Assembly: GCA_023374045.1 (NCBI GenBank)
Contig: CM041782.1
Coordinates: forward strand, 252,611,810 to 252,675,809
Length of the DNA stretch: 64,000 bases
Origin: Limonium bicolor
Taxonomy: Eukaryota; Streptophyta; Magnoliopsida; Caryophyllales; Plumbaginaceae
Direction of reading: 5' to 3'
Numbering within the stretch: position 1 is the first letter of the stretch; the number at the start of each line of letters is the position of its first letter. Below, in pieces: positions 47,201-58,021 of this stretch. The notes below the pieces were generated by a model. That model saw nothing but the letters and a program-made list of their open reading frames with translations. It was not told the DNA's origin and searched no databases. The position numbers and the translations under genes are program-made.

Positions 47201-48364
47201 ACACAGGAAGGTGGTTACAATAAGAGGAAGCCAAAAGATGGCCCGAATGTGTGAAGTCCGCATTATGGACAGCCTTCCTAGTGAGGAGGTGGTCAAAACT
47301 GTGGGATCGGACAAAGAGTTCAAGGGAAAATTGCCATATTCCCTAGGGCCGAGTCAAGAAAAGGAAGGATGTCGAGCAGCCCAGGATCCCCCCAGAGAGG
47401 TACATTTAAAATTTGACCCTTCTAAATTTTTTAAAATAGGAACTGCGTTTAACAGTGGAGAGCAAACTCACTTAATGAGGTTCCTAGAAAAAAGAAGGGC
47501 AACATTCGCTTGGAGCACGGACGAGATGCCTGGTATAGACCCAAGCGTTATCCGGCATGAACTCAGGGTAGACCCTAAACATTCGGCAGTTAGGCAAAGG
47601 AAAAGGGTAATAGGGGAAGAAAGAGATTTAGCCGCAAGAACCGAGGTCCAAAAACTCCTCAAGGCCGGATTCATCAGGGAGGTTGCGTACCCGTGATGGT
47701 TGGCTAATGTTGTCATGATGAAAAAAGCAAATGGAAAATGGAGAATGTGTGTGGATTTCACAGACTTAAATAAGGCGTGTCCTAAAGATTTCTATCCCCT
47801 ACCATCAATAGATAGATTGGTGGTTTCAACTGCCCAGAGTTCTGTGTTAAGTTTTCTGGATGCTTTCTCCGGTTATAATCAAATAAAAATGAAAGAAGAC
47901 GATTCGGAAAAGACATCCTTTATTACTTCAGCCGGAACATTCTGTTACAAGGTAATGCCCTTCGGCCTAAAGAATGCAGGGGCCACTTTTCAACGAATGA
48001 TTGACAAAGTATTTGTCAGCAAATTGCACGAAATGTGGAGGCTTACGTTGATGATATATTTTTAAAAAGTCCATCAAAGGAACAACACATGAAGGATTTA
48101 GAAGAAACATTCAACACTCTGGATAAATACCAAATCAAACTAAATCCAGAAAAGTGTGTGTTTGGTGTAACCAAAGGGAGGTTTCTTGGTTTCATTGTTG
48201 GGCAGCGAGGTATTGAGGTCGATCCGGAAAAAAGTCAGGCAATCCTCGACCTTTCTCCTCCAAGAAATATCAAAGATGTCCAAGCTTTGAACGGAAGACT
48301 CACAGCATTAAGTAGGTTTGTTCTAAGCTTCAAGAAAAATCAATCCCATTCTTCAATATTCTAA
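47201..48364 (+). pseudogene. Tat-like reverse transcriptase
   Basis: The linker FAWSTDEMPGIDPSVIRHEL precedes RT. The frame meets a TGA at 47694-47696 (likely from CGA), then runs through KKANGKWRMCVDFTDLNKAC, FLDAFSGYNQI (motif A) and MPFGLKNAGATFQRM to about 48065. A frameshift at about 48040 leads to a second frame with the catalytic YVDD box (AYVDDIFLKSPSKEQHM) and the thumb (KCVFGV..G.FLGFIV). The sequence is Tat-lineage in style and distinct from the Tekay RT nearby. Confidence 0.9.
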
Positions 48365-48840
48365 GGAAGAACAGCAAGTTCCAGTGGGGACAAGAGTGTA
48401 TAGACGCATTTGAAAAGATCAAGGAGATGCTTCGGGATCTACCTAAATTGGGTGTACCTGCCCCAGGACAGGATCTATATCTTTACTTGTCCGCAACAGA
48501 TTGGGCGGTGGCAGCTGTCTTAATCATGGAAGAGAAAAGGGAGATACCAGTTTACTATACGGGCAAAATCTTAAGCCCGACAGAACGACGGTACACTAAC
48601 ATAGAGAAAATCTTGTTTGCACTGGTGGTGGCGTCAAGAAAGCTACGACCTTACTTCTAGTCACATCGAATCTTTGTCAGGACCAATTGGCCGCTCAAAC
48701 AAATTGCAAACAATCCGAATGCCTCCGGCCGGATGGTAAGCTGGACAGTAGAGCTGACACAATATGGAATTCACTTCTTGCCCAGAACGGCGATTAAGGC
48801 TCAGGCCTTAGCAGACTTCATAACGGAAACAAGCTTTGCA
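48365..48840 (+). pseudogene. Tat-like RNase H (first domain)
   Basis: Frames at 48427-48660 and onward show LYLYLSATDWAVAAVLI, ILSPTERRYTNIEKILFALV and, after a TAG at 48658-48660, LADFITETSF. This is the Ty3-type RNase H directly after RT. The first catalytic position reads SATD where active copies usually have SAS or SD. Confidence 0.8.
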
Positions 48841-48865
48841 AAAGAAAAGAAGCAGACTCAGAGTC

Positions 48866-49579
48866 CATATAATCTTGGTTGATGGAGCTCGATGCAAAAG
48901 TGGGGCAGGTGCTGGGATAGTGGTACAGGCACCGGATGGGCAAAGCTTGAATTATGCCTTCCGACTGGACTTTGATGTTACTAATAATGAAGCCGAATAC
49001 GAAGCCCTTATCCAGGGCCTGAAGTAGCTACAGCCCTCGGGGCGACAGGTTCCATAGAAAAGATGCCTTCTCTGTTTTTTCGTTCTTATAAAATCTTGTC
49101 TGAAGTAAGACTTATGAGAATATAACCTATTTTTAACAGAATTAGAGGTGTATTCGGACTCTATGTTGGTGGCGAGACAAAACGACAACATCTATGAAGT
49201 CAAAGAAGAGAAACTATGGAGGTACTTGCTCAAGGTCCAGGAGCTTAAAGCAAATTTCCAAAGATGCGAGCTAAAGCACCTTCCCCGCGAAGAGAATGTC
49301 GAAGCTGACGCCTTAGCCAAATTGACAAGTATGGCCGAAAAGGTACCCAATGAGATATGGCTAGAAATCAGTACTTCCCCAAGTATAGAAGGAACTCAGG
49401 TGTTTGCGGTGGAGACAGGTGACAAAGAAGAATCCTGGATGACTCCAATCATAGATTACATACGGCAAGGAAAGCTGCCGGAAGGAGAAAAGGAGGCCAG
49501 GATAATAAAAAGGCGGGCCGCATCATTTTTTATTGAGGATAACCAGCTGTATAAGCGATCTTTTGCAAACCAGCACTAA
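48866..49579 (+). pseudogene. Tat-like archaeal-type RNase H (second domain) and linker
   Basis: VDGARCKSGAGAGIVVQAPDG and NNEAEYEALIQGLK are the first half of the archaeal-type RNase H that marks the Tat lineage. The second half, EVYSDSMLVARQ, lies beyond a 91-nt interruption (49049-49139) with GT...AG ends. A 1-nt loss near 49022 also shifts the frame just before it. The linker continues to 49579 (KLWRYLLKVQELKANFQRCE, LPREENVEADALAKL), ending shortly before the integrase zinc module. The dual RNase H is thought to act in removing element RNA during cDNA synthesis. Confidence 0.85.
49049..49139 (+). other. Candidate 91-nt intron inside the archaeal-type RNase H
   Basis: Starts GTTCCA after ...GCGACAG and ends CTATTTTTAACAG before AATTAGAGG. 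It is U-rich, as plant introns are. Leaving it out joins ...ALGAT to ELEVYSDS in frame with the length expected for the RNase H fold. It could instead be a small insertion that happens to have GT/AG ends. Confidence 0.5.
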
Positions 49580-49662
49580 AGTGTGTTACCATAGCTGAAG
49601 GAGCAGAATTAATAAGAGAGATACATGATGGGCTCTGTGGAAATCACCAGGGAGAAAGGACC
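49580..49662 (+). pseudogene. Tat-like integrase, N-terminal stub
   Basis: After the stop at 49577-49579 the frame continues TIAEGAELIREIHDGLCGNHQGERTMM, the beginning of the integrase HHCC module (H...CGNH.G). It is cut at about 49662 by the CACTA sequence; no catalytic core or 3' LTR follows. Confidence 0.8.
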
Positions 49663-50806
49663 ATGATGTCAAAAAATAAGGGTGGAAAATACATTTCACG
49701 TTGACACATCGTAACAACAACATCACGTTGCAGACTGTCTAGTGTATCAACATCCACGACTTTATTACACACTGCATTTAAAAAGAAACATAGTCTTGTA
49801 ATTACATTCCACACATCTTTCAGCAATATACCTCGATTGGCAACAGGAAGTAGATGCAACATCAGAATATGATAATCATGAGACTTCAACCCGATCAACT
49901 TCAAGTCCTTCATTGACACAAGACTTTTCCAGTTAGAAGAGTAACCCGTAGGAACCTTAAGGGAATGAAGACATTTACAGAAGCTGGTCTTCTCATTCTT
50001 AGACAAAGTGTAACATGCTGGAGGTAAATAAGTTTGTTTGCCTCTTTCTTGGGGATGCAACTCCTCACGTATGCCCATAGCTTGCATGTCTTTTCGAACC
50101 TTATTCCGTCTTTTGTTTTCCCAGGTATGTTAAGCAAAGTCCCAACAAGAACTTACCAACAATTTTGACAATATGCATGAAATCAAGACAATGCCTAACA
50201 GATAAATGTATCCAATACGGAAGTTCCCAAAATATTGAACATTTTTTCCAGATGTTTTTTTAGGTAGACTTGGACGGAACACCGAAAACATTGTCAATGT
50301 CTTTCACCTTTTCATAAATCTCTTCAGAACTCAGAGGTATACGAGCAACACGTGTCTCAGTCTTCCCGTTGAATAACTTCCTCTTTTTGCGGTACGGGTG
50401 TGCTGATGGCAATAATCTACGATGACACATGTAGACGTTTTTTCCACAAAACTGAAGACGATCAGAACAAGTGTCGTCCTCACATATTGGGCAAGCAAAT
50501 GCGCCTTTTACTATGTATCCAGATAAGTTCCCGTACGCTGGAAAGTCATTCAATGTGCAAAAAAGCATGCCACGAAGTGTAAAGTTTTGTTTGGCATAAC
50601 TGTCATAAACCACTTTCCCCTGATTCCATAGCAATTTCAAATCGTCAATCAGCGGTGCAAGTTATACATCGATGTTATGTCCTGGTTGTTTAGGTCCAGA
50701 AATCAACAATGATAACATTATGTATTTCCGCTTCATACACATCCACGAGGGAAGATTGTAGATCACCAATAGAACAGGCCAAGTGTTGTGCTGACTACTT
50801 AGACTG
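49663..50806 (-). pseudogene. CACTA (En/Spm) TNP2 transposase, C-terminal part
   Basis: The minus strand reads, from 50806 downward: QHNTWPVLLVIYNLPSWMCM, SGPKQPGHNIDV, then (50260-50640) KLLWNQGKVVYDSYAKQNFTLRG and LNDFPAYGNLSGYIVKGAFAC. These are hallmarks of the TNP2 (Transposase_21) domain. Further down come LPYW.HLSVRHCLDFMHI and, in 49644-50087, the DUF4218 region (LHSLKVPTGYSSNW, LIGLKSHDYHILM, ITRLCFFLNAVCNKVVD, MYFPPLFFDIMV). TNP2 binds and cuts CACTA element ends. Several frameshifts and stops are present, and the C-terminus stops at the junction with the Tat-like integrase. The N-terminal side is at 60069-60324. Confidence 0.92.
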
Positions 50807-52813
50807 TGTGAGCCTCGATTTTAAACCCTATCATATGTTGATTAAAGCTGATTAGGATCTTACCAGGTTTTAGGTCCACTTATAACCTAAGATTAATAAC
50901 TATGTCATATAACAATAATTATTAAAACCTAAGCTAGCTCACTGGAACCTGTTATGAGTCGCCACCTAATTTTAACCTAGAGTAAATTAGGAAAGGTAGA
51001 GTTTGGGTTTGGGGGCTAGATATTCGACTTATTTAGAGTTCAATTACTTTCATTACCCCTAGAAGTCGTTTTTCCTCTACTTAGTTTAATTACGGCTAAT
51101 TACGAGTCGTTTTAACCTAAGTGCGCGCTTCTGATTTTTTGTATTTTTAACATTTTTTGACAGAAAATTAAAGTGAAATCTGAAAATACCTAAACTAGGG
51201 TTTCAGAGGCAGAATTAGGTCAATTTTGTTTACGTCCATAGCCACGGACCCCAGTTAACCTACTTTTACAAAAAAGTCGAATTTAAGAAAAAAATGAAAT
51301 TTTGAAAAGTCCGGGGCCACGGACAAGCTGTCCGTGGGCCCGGACATTATTTAGAAATACCTAAATTTTGAAATTTTAAAATCATGCGCCGTCCGTGGGT
51401 GTCCGTGGTCCCAGACCATAGGTCCGAGGTCACGGACCACCCACGGACAGGGGTTTTCTGATGGTTCCCGACGGTGTTTTTGACTCAAATTTTATGGGTA
51501 CATAGCCTGAAAGATATGCAAGATGTTAGTAATTCAAAGAATTCAATTTGAAGTCAAAATTAATACGAAACTTAGTTAACAAGTTATTAGGCAGAAACAC
51601 AAACAAACCTTAATTTAGAAGCAAGGAAAATTCAATTCGATTCGAAATTTCAACCAGAAGTGTATTAAAATCATAAAGGTTAGAGAATTTGGTTTTTAAC
51701 CCGTTTGATTTCGAAAATTTGTTGTTTCTTCATGTCGGGAATCTCTGAAAGCTCCGTTGGTGGCCGATCCGGTTCAACTTCAACCCGAGCTTCTGGACCC
51801 TTCTTCCTTGTGTGCTAAGGATGTTTTAGCTTCTGTATTGCTTGTGGTTTTGTGTTTGGAAGTCTGATGGAGAAGGAATATTGTGTTTTCAATGGCTTCG
51901 GGGTGATTTCAGTAGGGTTTCGGTATTGATTTGAGGCTTGGAAGTGTAAGAACGTGAGGAGAAGCTTGATGGCTGCCTCTTATGACTTTGGGAATGTTTT
52001 CCTCTACCATAGGTCATTTTTTTAAGGTCCTTTTATAGAAAGAGCAAGGCCATGTTGATAGAACAAGATTTTTATCTAAAACCCTAATTTTGTGCTCTAA
52101 GGGAATCTGAATTTTTAGAATATGATGCAGGCCGATAAAAATTATGAAATTTTAACTGACGGTAAAGGATGATTTTTAAGAATTGTGAAAGTTGGAATTG
52201 GGTTATTTTGATAAATAACCGATTAGATAAAAATCCAACAATATGGAATCTCCCATAATTCATATCTAATTATTGGAAAGTCGAAAAAACGAAATTCTAA
52301 CGACATTAGTCTCTAAAAATCACCCCGTATTTTATATTAAAATTTCATGACATTTTGATTTGATTTCGGTATTTTCCAGAAGAGAGAGAAAATTGCAAAA
52401 ATGATTGAATTTCTCTTTTAAATTTTGGGCTAAGGTTCCAAATAAGATAAGTTCAGGTTTATGACTGTATGTAGTCATGCTAACCATGTGAAAATTTTAT
52501 TTAAATTTTTGGAAACCTTTTTTTATTTCTATTTTGAGGCTATTTCATGTGTTAATTATTAAAGAAATTAGCTTATAATATGAATTAAAAGCTAAATTTC
52601 CAGAATAAATATTATCAAAAAAATAATGAAATACCTTTCATAATGACTATGATATTTGGAAGTGTTTAGAGATAATGAACAAGTCATATGAAAATAGAAA
52701 ATCCCGAGAATGTCCTTGGAAAATACTACATTGGTGCATTTTGACCAATTTGCCCTTTGTAACACGTATGCCTTAGAGACTACTCCGGGGGGGTTGAAAT
52801 TTTGGGTATAACA
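50807..52813 (-). repeat. TRE 3' LTR
   Basis: Plus strand TGTGAGCCTCG...GGGTATAACA. Aligns throughout with 58022-60068, with scattered substitutions. It contains a CCACGGAC dyad cluster at 51234-51450 (units near 51234, 51310 and 51390). Confidence 0.9.
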
Positions 52814-52826
52814 GATTGCCCCCCGT
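52814..52826 (-). promoter_or_regulatory. TRE polypurine tract
   Basis: The complement reads GACGGGGGGCAATC, directly before the 3' LTR (TGTTATACCC on the minus strand). The GGGGGCAAT core recurs in hairpins at 54892-54917 and 54958-54984. Confidence 0.7.
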
Positions 52827-52909
52827 CAACTAGGCTTTGTGATGAAGATGAAAAGACTAGTTGATGCCTGAGTGATACCCCAAAATTTTGGATCTTAAAA
52901 GACCCTATA

Positions 52910-53215
52910 TGTAGATTGTGTCGAGCTATTCTAAGGCGTGACTACCTATGAATGAGAATGAAAATGAAAAGATGTCAAGCGATTCTAAGGCGTTGACTAC
53001 CTACAAATGAAATGATGAAGTAAATGTCAAGCTATTCTAAGGCGTTGACTACCTAAAAATGAAATGACATCAAGCTATTCTAAGGCGCTGACTACCTATA
53101 ATGAATGAAATAATGTCAAGCTATTCTAAGGCGTTGACTACCTGAAGATGATGAAAATGATGCCAAACTATTCGAAGGCGTTGACTACCTGAAAATGATG
53201 AAAGCTACATAATGT
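52910..53215. repeat. Tandem array R1 (45-54 bp unit, 6 copies)
   Basis: Units share AGCTATTCTAAGGCGTTGACTACCT followed by a variable AATGA-rich tail; copies start near 52922, 52976, 53028, 53071, 53116 and 53163. Confidence 0.9.
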
Positions 53216-53231
53216 GTAGATGTAGGAATGT

Positions 53232-53355
53232 TGATATGCTAGCGATGCTAATGATGCTGATGACGCTGATGATGTTGATGATGATGTTGATGATGCCGAT
53301 GATGTTGATGATGCCAATGATGTTGATGATGCCGATGATGCTGATGATGCTCGGA
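53232..53355. repeat. Array R2: GATGATGTT/GATGCTGAT microsatellite
   Basis: Interrupted trinucleotide-like repeat of GAT, GCT and GTT. An 83-codon Ser/Ala-rich frame on the minus strand here is only the translation of the repeat. Confidence 0.9.
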
Positions 53356-53587
53356 TGCTTCTAGGGACCGAAACCCGTGCCAATGCTCTTGGTTGGACCC
53401 AATGTGGACTTATTGCCATCGGCCCCCAAGCCGGTGTGTAGGGATAACTCCTGGTAAAAACGCTGGGGACTTATTGCCTTTGCCCACCATTTGTTGATCC
53501 CAAAGTAAGCTGACATCACACAGGAGGATTTATTGCCATCACCTCGCCAACTTTTCTGTCGCCAGTTCTTGTGACGCGCCTGGATAA

Positions 53588-53935
53588 TGCAACTAGGTCT
53601 TTGACAAGCCTATATGAATGAGATGAATGCAATGTGTTTGATGAGAGTGGGTAAGCTAAATGGTCTTATTACGAGCCTAAAGGAATGCAACTAGGTCTTA
53701 TGACGAGCCTAAAGGATGGTTCTAGGTATTATGACGAGCCTAAAGATTGGATCTAGGTCTTATGATGAGCCTAAAGGTTGGATCTAGGTCTTATGACGAG
53801 CCTAAAGGTTGGATCTAGGTCTTATGACGAGCCTAAAGATTGGATGTAGGTCTTATGACGAGCCTAAAGATTGGATCTAGGTCTTATGACGAGCCTTAAG
53901 ATTAGATCTAGGTCTTATGACGAGCCTAAGGGATT
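53588..53935. repeat. Tandem array R3 (31 bp unit, about 9 copies)
   Basis: Unit GGATCTAGGTCTTATGACGA followed by GCCTAAAGATT. The first copies are degenerate, the later ones nearly identical. No unique spacers, so not CRISPR-like. Confidence 0.92.
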
Positions 53936-53940
53936 GAGCT

Positions 53941-54160
53941 CTCCTACTCGGGTGAGTTCTGCTACTCTGGTGAGTTCTGCTACTCTGGTGAGAATCTGTA
54001 TCTCTGAAGAATCTGAATCTTCGGGGCGAGAGTCTGTAACTCTGAAGAATCTGTATCTTCGGGGCGAGAATCTGTATCTCTGAAGAATCTGTATCTTAGT
54101 GGCGAGAATCTGTATCTCTGAAGAATCTGTATCTTCGGGGCGAGAATCTGTATCTCTAGT
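53941..54160. repeat. Tandem array R4 (about 37 bp unit)
   Basis: First three short CTACTC(T/G)GGTGAGTTCTG units, then about four units of AATCTGTATCTCTGAAG plus AATCTGTATCTTCGGGGCGAG. Confidence 0.88.
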
Positions 54161-54229
54161 CTATGATGAGGATTCTCGTACGGATGGATGCAAGGTAAAT
54201 TTTATGCAAATAATCATGATGAAAGTTGA

Positions 54230-54500
54230 TTATGAAAGTGCCAAACGTGGCAATGATGATGTGCATGTCAAAATACAATCAAAGTGCATGTAGGAAACTT
54301 GTCCAAAGCAAGAAATCGTGGGAAAATGTACCAAACACGGCAATGTTAAGGATCAAAAATTGTCCAAAGCAAGACATTTCTAGAAAGTGTGCCAAATATG
54401 GCCATGATGAAGTTTATGAAACCGAAGTGTTTGGAGGAAAGTTGTTCAAGACAAGAAATTTTTGAAAGAGGTGCCAAATGTGGCAATGTTTGAAGAAAAT
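54230..54500. repeat. Degenerate array R5
   Basis: About four units with GTGCCAAA(C/T)(G/A)TGGCAATGATG and (T)TGTCCAAAGCAAGAAAT, spaced 60-90 bp. Confidence 0.75.
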
Positions 54501-54594
54501 TCTGTTTACTGAAAAGGAAAGTGAAATTATCATTTCCTGACCATAGACTTCGGACTTGTAATTTATCTCCTAGGAGATGAACATGCCATCGGTG

Positions 54595-54845
54595 GGGTAT
54601 GGTGTATGATGTAGAGGTAAGGGCTTATGTGGGCCTGTGTAGTGGTTTGGGCCTGTGTGGTGTATGGTGTGAAAGTAAGGGCCTATGCGAGCCTGTGTCA
54701 TGTATGATGTGAAAGGTAAGGGCTTATGCGGGCCTGTAAAGTGGTTTGGGCCTGTGTGGTGTATGGTGTGAAAGTAAGTGCTTATGTGAGTCTGTGTGAT
54801 GCATGATGTGAAAGGTAAGGGCTTATGCGGGCCGGTGGTGTATGA
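54595..54845. repeat. Tandem array R6
   Basis: Units of GTGTATGATGTGAAAGGTAA then GGGCTTATGCGGGCCTGT, alternating with GTGGTTTGGGCCTGTGTG; about 60-bp basic and 120-bp higher-order period. Confidence 0.88.
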
Positions 54846-54891
54846 TGGCGGTGGTGATGTTTGAGCTTTGGGTTCCAATTGGTGTTAACAT

Positions 54892-54984
54892 GGCAATTGT
54901 TGGAACCAACAATTGCCCCCAGTATTTTTGCTTAGGACAATCTGAGCTAGAGTTCATGGCAATCGATCGTTCCGATCGATTGCC
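54892..54984. repeat. Twin 12-bp-stem hairpins
   Basis: 54892-54917: arms GGCAATTGTTGG and CCAACAATTGCC with loop AA. 54958-54984: arms GGCAATCGATCG and CGATCGATTGCC with loop TTC. Both are preceded by ATGG and followed by CCC(A/G)GTATTTT. The outer six pairs are conserved and the inner six replaced by other complementary bases. Confidence 0.85.
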
Positions 54985-57900
54985 CCCGGTATTTTCCTTG
55001 ATTAAACGCGCGAACGGGTCCCGTCCTCACAGGGTCAAGGCTTATGTTTTGAGGTGGTGTTTCCTAACCTATACTTGACGTGTTTGGTGTTTGCACTCAT
55101 TCCTCGCTCATGGTCATAACTTCTAGACCATTGAATTCGATATTTGATGGATTTACGCATTTGATCTGTTACTTTCACGTGATTGGATGCACAACTATCA
55201 AGTCGGGAGTCTTTAAAGCTTATAACGTGGCCATGGGGTGTGATGAAAGACAACGGGACCATGGAGGGATATTTTAGGTTTGTGGAGCCAAAGGGGTGAC
55301 CAAAGCAGCACCTTATGTCTTCTCTCAGATTCATCTTCCTTGTCTTGAAGTCGTCTAGCTGCTTCATCTTGATGTTGTTTTCGAGCCTTTAGACCTGGAC
55401 TTTTGAAGTTGTCCTTTACACCATTTCTCTTTTTGTCATTTGGATTTCTTCGAGGCACTTCGGGTTCGCCTTTTTGTTTTATCCTTTCTTGACTTTGCCT
55501 TCGGGTTCTTGTGCTTCCCGGTTTTGGGCTTCGAGAACTGTTTTGATGTGAGCTCTTAAGATCCCGTGTCACTCTGGGACCATTTGCGGATCACTTCGTC
55601 ATGCTGATAGCGGTGTTGCTTCTTTGGACTGATGAGAACGTTATCTGTGAGTCTGACTCCTCATTCTCTTTGGTCACCGGGTCGGACATTTATCATTGGC
55701 TGGGTTATTTTATGGAGTTTGTAATATCAAAAAGGGATATATGAAAGGCTCAGCGGGGGTGCCTAGGGTTTAATGTCAGGGTTCACAAGCTTTTGGCTAT
55801 GTGGTGCTGTACCTAGGTGCTTCGTCATTCCTGATAGTTGTGTATCCATTCTTTGTTACTTTTCGCAGATCTAAGAGTAAATTTACAAATTTTCTTCTTC
55901 GGTTAGAGTTATGCCGTTTACCTCACCTTTGAATGTGGTCTCACCGGAGTCATGTAAAAATGACACGCTCGTTCGCTCATGGTTTTTCCAATCAAGACAC
56001 TCTCGCGAATTTCACTCAAAGACTAGTTCACACGCTTAAACGAAAGATTAAAGACGACGATCCTGAGCTCATTGCCCCCATTATTGATTTGGGGTTTATG
56101 ACAACACTTAAACAGATGTGGATTTTGGAATGCTTTGTGGATGTTTTGAGATAGACTGTGGTGTGTGGACGGACATGTTCACCCTTTTTTAGAAACAAAA
56201 GATGAGTCGTTCTATGCTGTTGTCAGAAAATAATTATTTCATGATTCTTTTTCTTGAAAAACAATTTTTTTTTTTTTGTTTTGTTAAATGAATGCACAAG
56301 AAATTCACAAACGGAACTATGCTATATTTCACAAATGGAAAGATAACATCAAAATTGTAATGTTAGGAAAACTACCTAAAATGATAAAGGAAGCTAGCTA
56401 CCATAAAAGTTAGAAGAATGACTGAGAAAAGAAAACTACTAAATCGAGAAAACTTCTAAAATAGTGATGTTGAACTGTCTGATGCCAACGTGCTGAAGAC
56501 TCGAGCTGTTGACCGTCGGGACACCATTGACCATGATTGTCTTCCTTCCAAACTTTGAGTAGGCCCTATAAAATGTTTGATTTAGGAATGCCTATGGGTT
56601 ATGTAGGAAGTAACTGGACCTGAGTCTTCGCCAAGCTGAGAATGAAGTGCATAGATTAAAGTGATTCCTAGACTAGAACGAACATGTAGGCCCGAATCCT
56701 CTTAATCCAGAAATTGAGCAAACAAGCTGAAGCAAATCACATGGACCGTGAATGGGCCACTGGGCCAAGGGATAAGCCTTGAAGTCTAAGATTCGTTTGA
56801 TGCTCTTGTTGGGCCTTGAAGCCGGAAACTGGAATGAATGAGTTATGCAAACTATCTTGGATTCAAATGTTTTATGGGCTGAAATTCTGGATTAAGAGCG
56901 AAGCTCATGGGCCAAAACTATGAATTGGTCTATGGGCTCAAATGGAATGAGTTATGAGTGTGCTACTTGGGCCAGAATGATTGTCTATATGTGAACTGGA
57001 ATTTGGGCCGAGTGACTTTGGTTGGGCCTAAAAGACACCTAGATCTAGGGTTTTGGGTTAGGGTCATGATAAGAAGTCTACCTAGACTAGAATGAGCCCT
57101 TGGGCCGGAATGTGTTTGGGCCTGAAGTAAAGCACATGAGCTGGAATGGTCCCTAAATCATAAATGGGCCTAACTTTCTTCGGGCCAGAGAAGATGGCTG
57201 CTAAGCCGAATAAGATTTTATTTTCAGGACTTGTGAGTTATTTCAAGTTCAGGTGGATTTATTTTTTATGGGCCTAGAACTAATTGGATAATTCAAGTTG
57301 GGCTAGAAGAGAAATCACCTAAGTCTAGGCTTTTGGGCCGAAGCCCGAACGACTCACATGTTAAACCAAACAGGGCCTCTGGGCTGCAAACTAATAGAGC
57401 TGCCAATTCAGGTTGGGCTAGGTTGATGTAGGAGAAGTTCTTATCAATCTCTAGGCTGGGTAGTGGGCCGATCATACAAGCAAACAGGGCCCACACAAGT
57501 TCAACATGTCCTCACTAGACGTTTAAATCAAACCGGGTATGGATCGATCCGGAGGTGCTTGGGGCATGGGTCCAGGTCACCACAAAGGAATAGGGTTGCA
57601 CGCTATTCTCTTTGGGCTTCCCCACTTTTTTCACATCACTATTAAGTGTGCATCTACGGACGGGTCTTTGGATGACCAAACACTGGGCTTGTTAAGGGCA
57701 CTGCCAGGAAAACGCTTGGGCTAAGGCCCAGGTTTTAAGGGGGTGTGGTTAGACGACACCTTCCTCTTTTGCCCCACTTATTCACATCACCTAAAAGGTG
57801 TGAGTCCCTGACAGGGGACCCTCAAACGGGTCCAGGGGTGAAATCGGTTTACGTGGACCCTCGCTCTCATATAATGCAAATGTGCAGAAAATTAAAGTGC

Positions 57901-58000
57901 GCACAAAAGTAAACAAACAAAGTAATAAAGCCATAAATAATCAATTTTTCGAGTTAAGCCCTCTTTCTTAAAATTAAACAAGTTAATATTAAGAATTTTG
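54985..58000. mobile_element. TRE remaining internal region
   Basis: No recognisable coding domain. Two overlapping minus-strand frames (55035-55367 and 55213-55572) are Lys/Arg-rich without a known motif and could be eroded gag, but I cannot support that. 56690-57480 is a diffuse field of TGGGCC motifs. A stretch at 57720-57850 is unremarkable. Confidence 0.6.
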
Positions 58001-58018
58001 TCCCTAGCAGAGTCGCCA
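58001..58018 (-). promoter_or_regulatory. TRE primer-binding site (tRNA-Arg-like)
   Basis: The complement TGGCGACTCTGCTAGGGA lies three bases inside the 5' LTR boundary. It resembles the 3' end of plant tRNA-Arg, the primer of Ogre-type elements; matched from memory. Confidence 0.65.
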
Positions 58019-58021
58019 GTC

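Noticed and set aside
53168..53419. Ser/Ala repeat protein on the minus strand
   Set aside because: Translation of the GAT/GCT microsatellite.
53588..53935. Regular 31-bp repeats suggesting a CRISPR array
   Set aside because: Units are contiguous without spacers, and the context is a plant retroelement.
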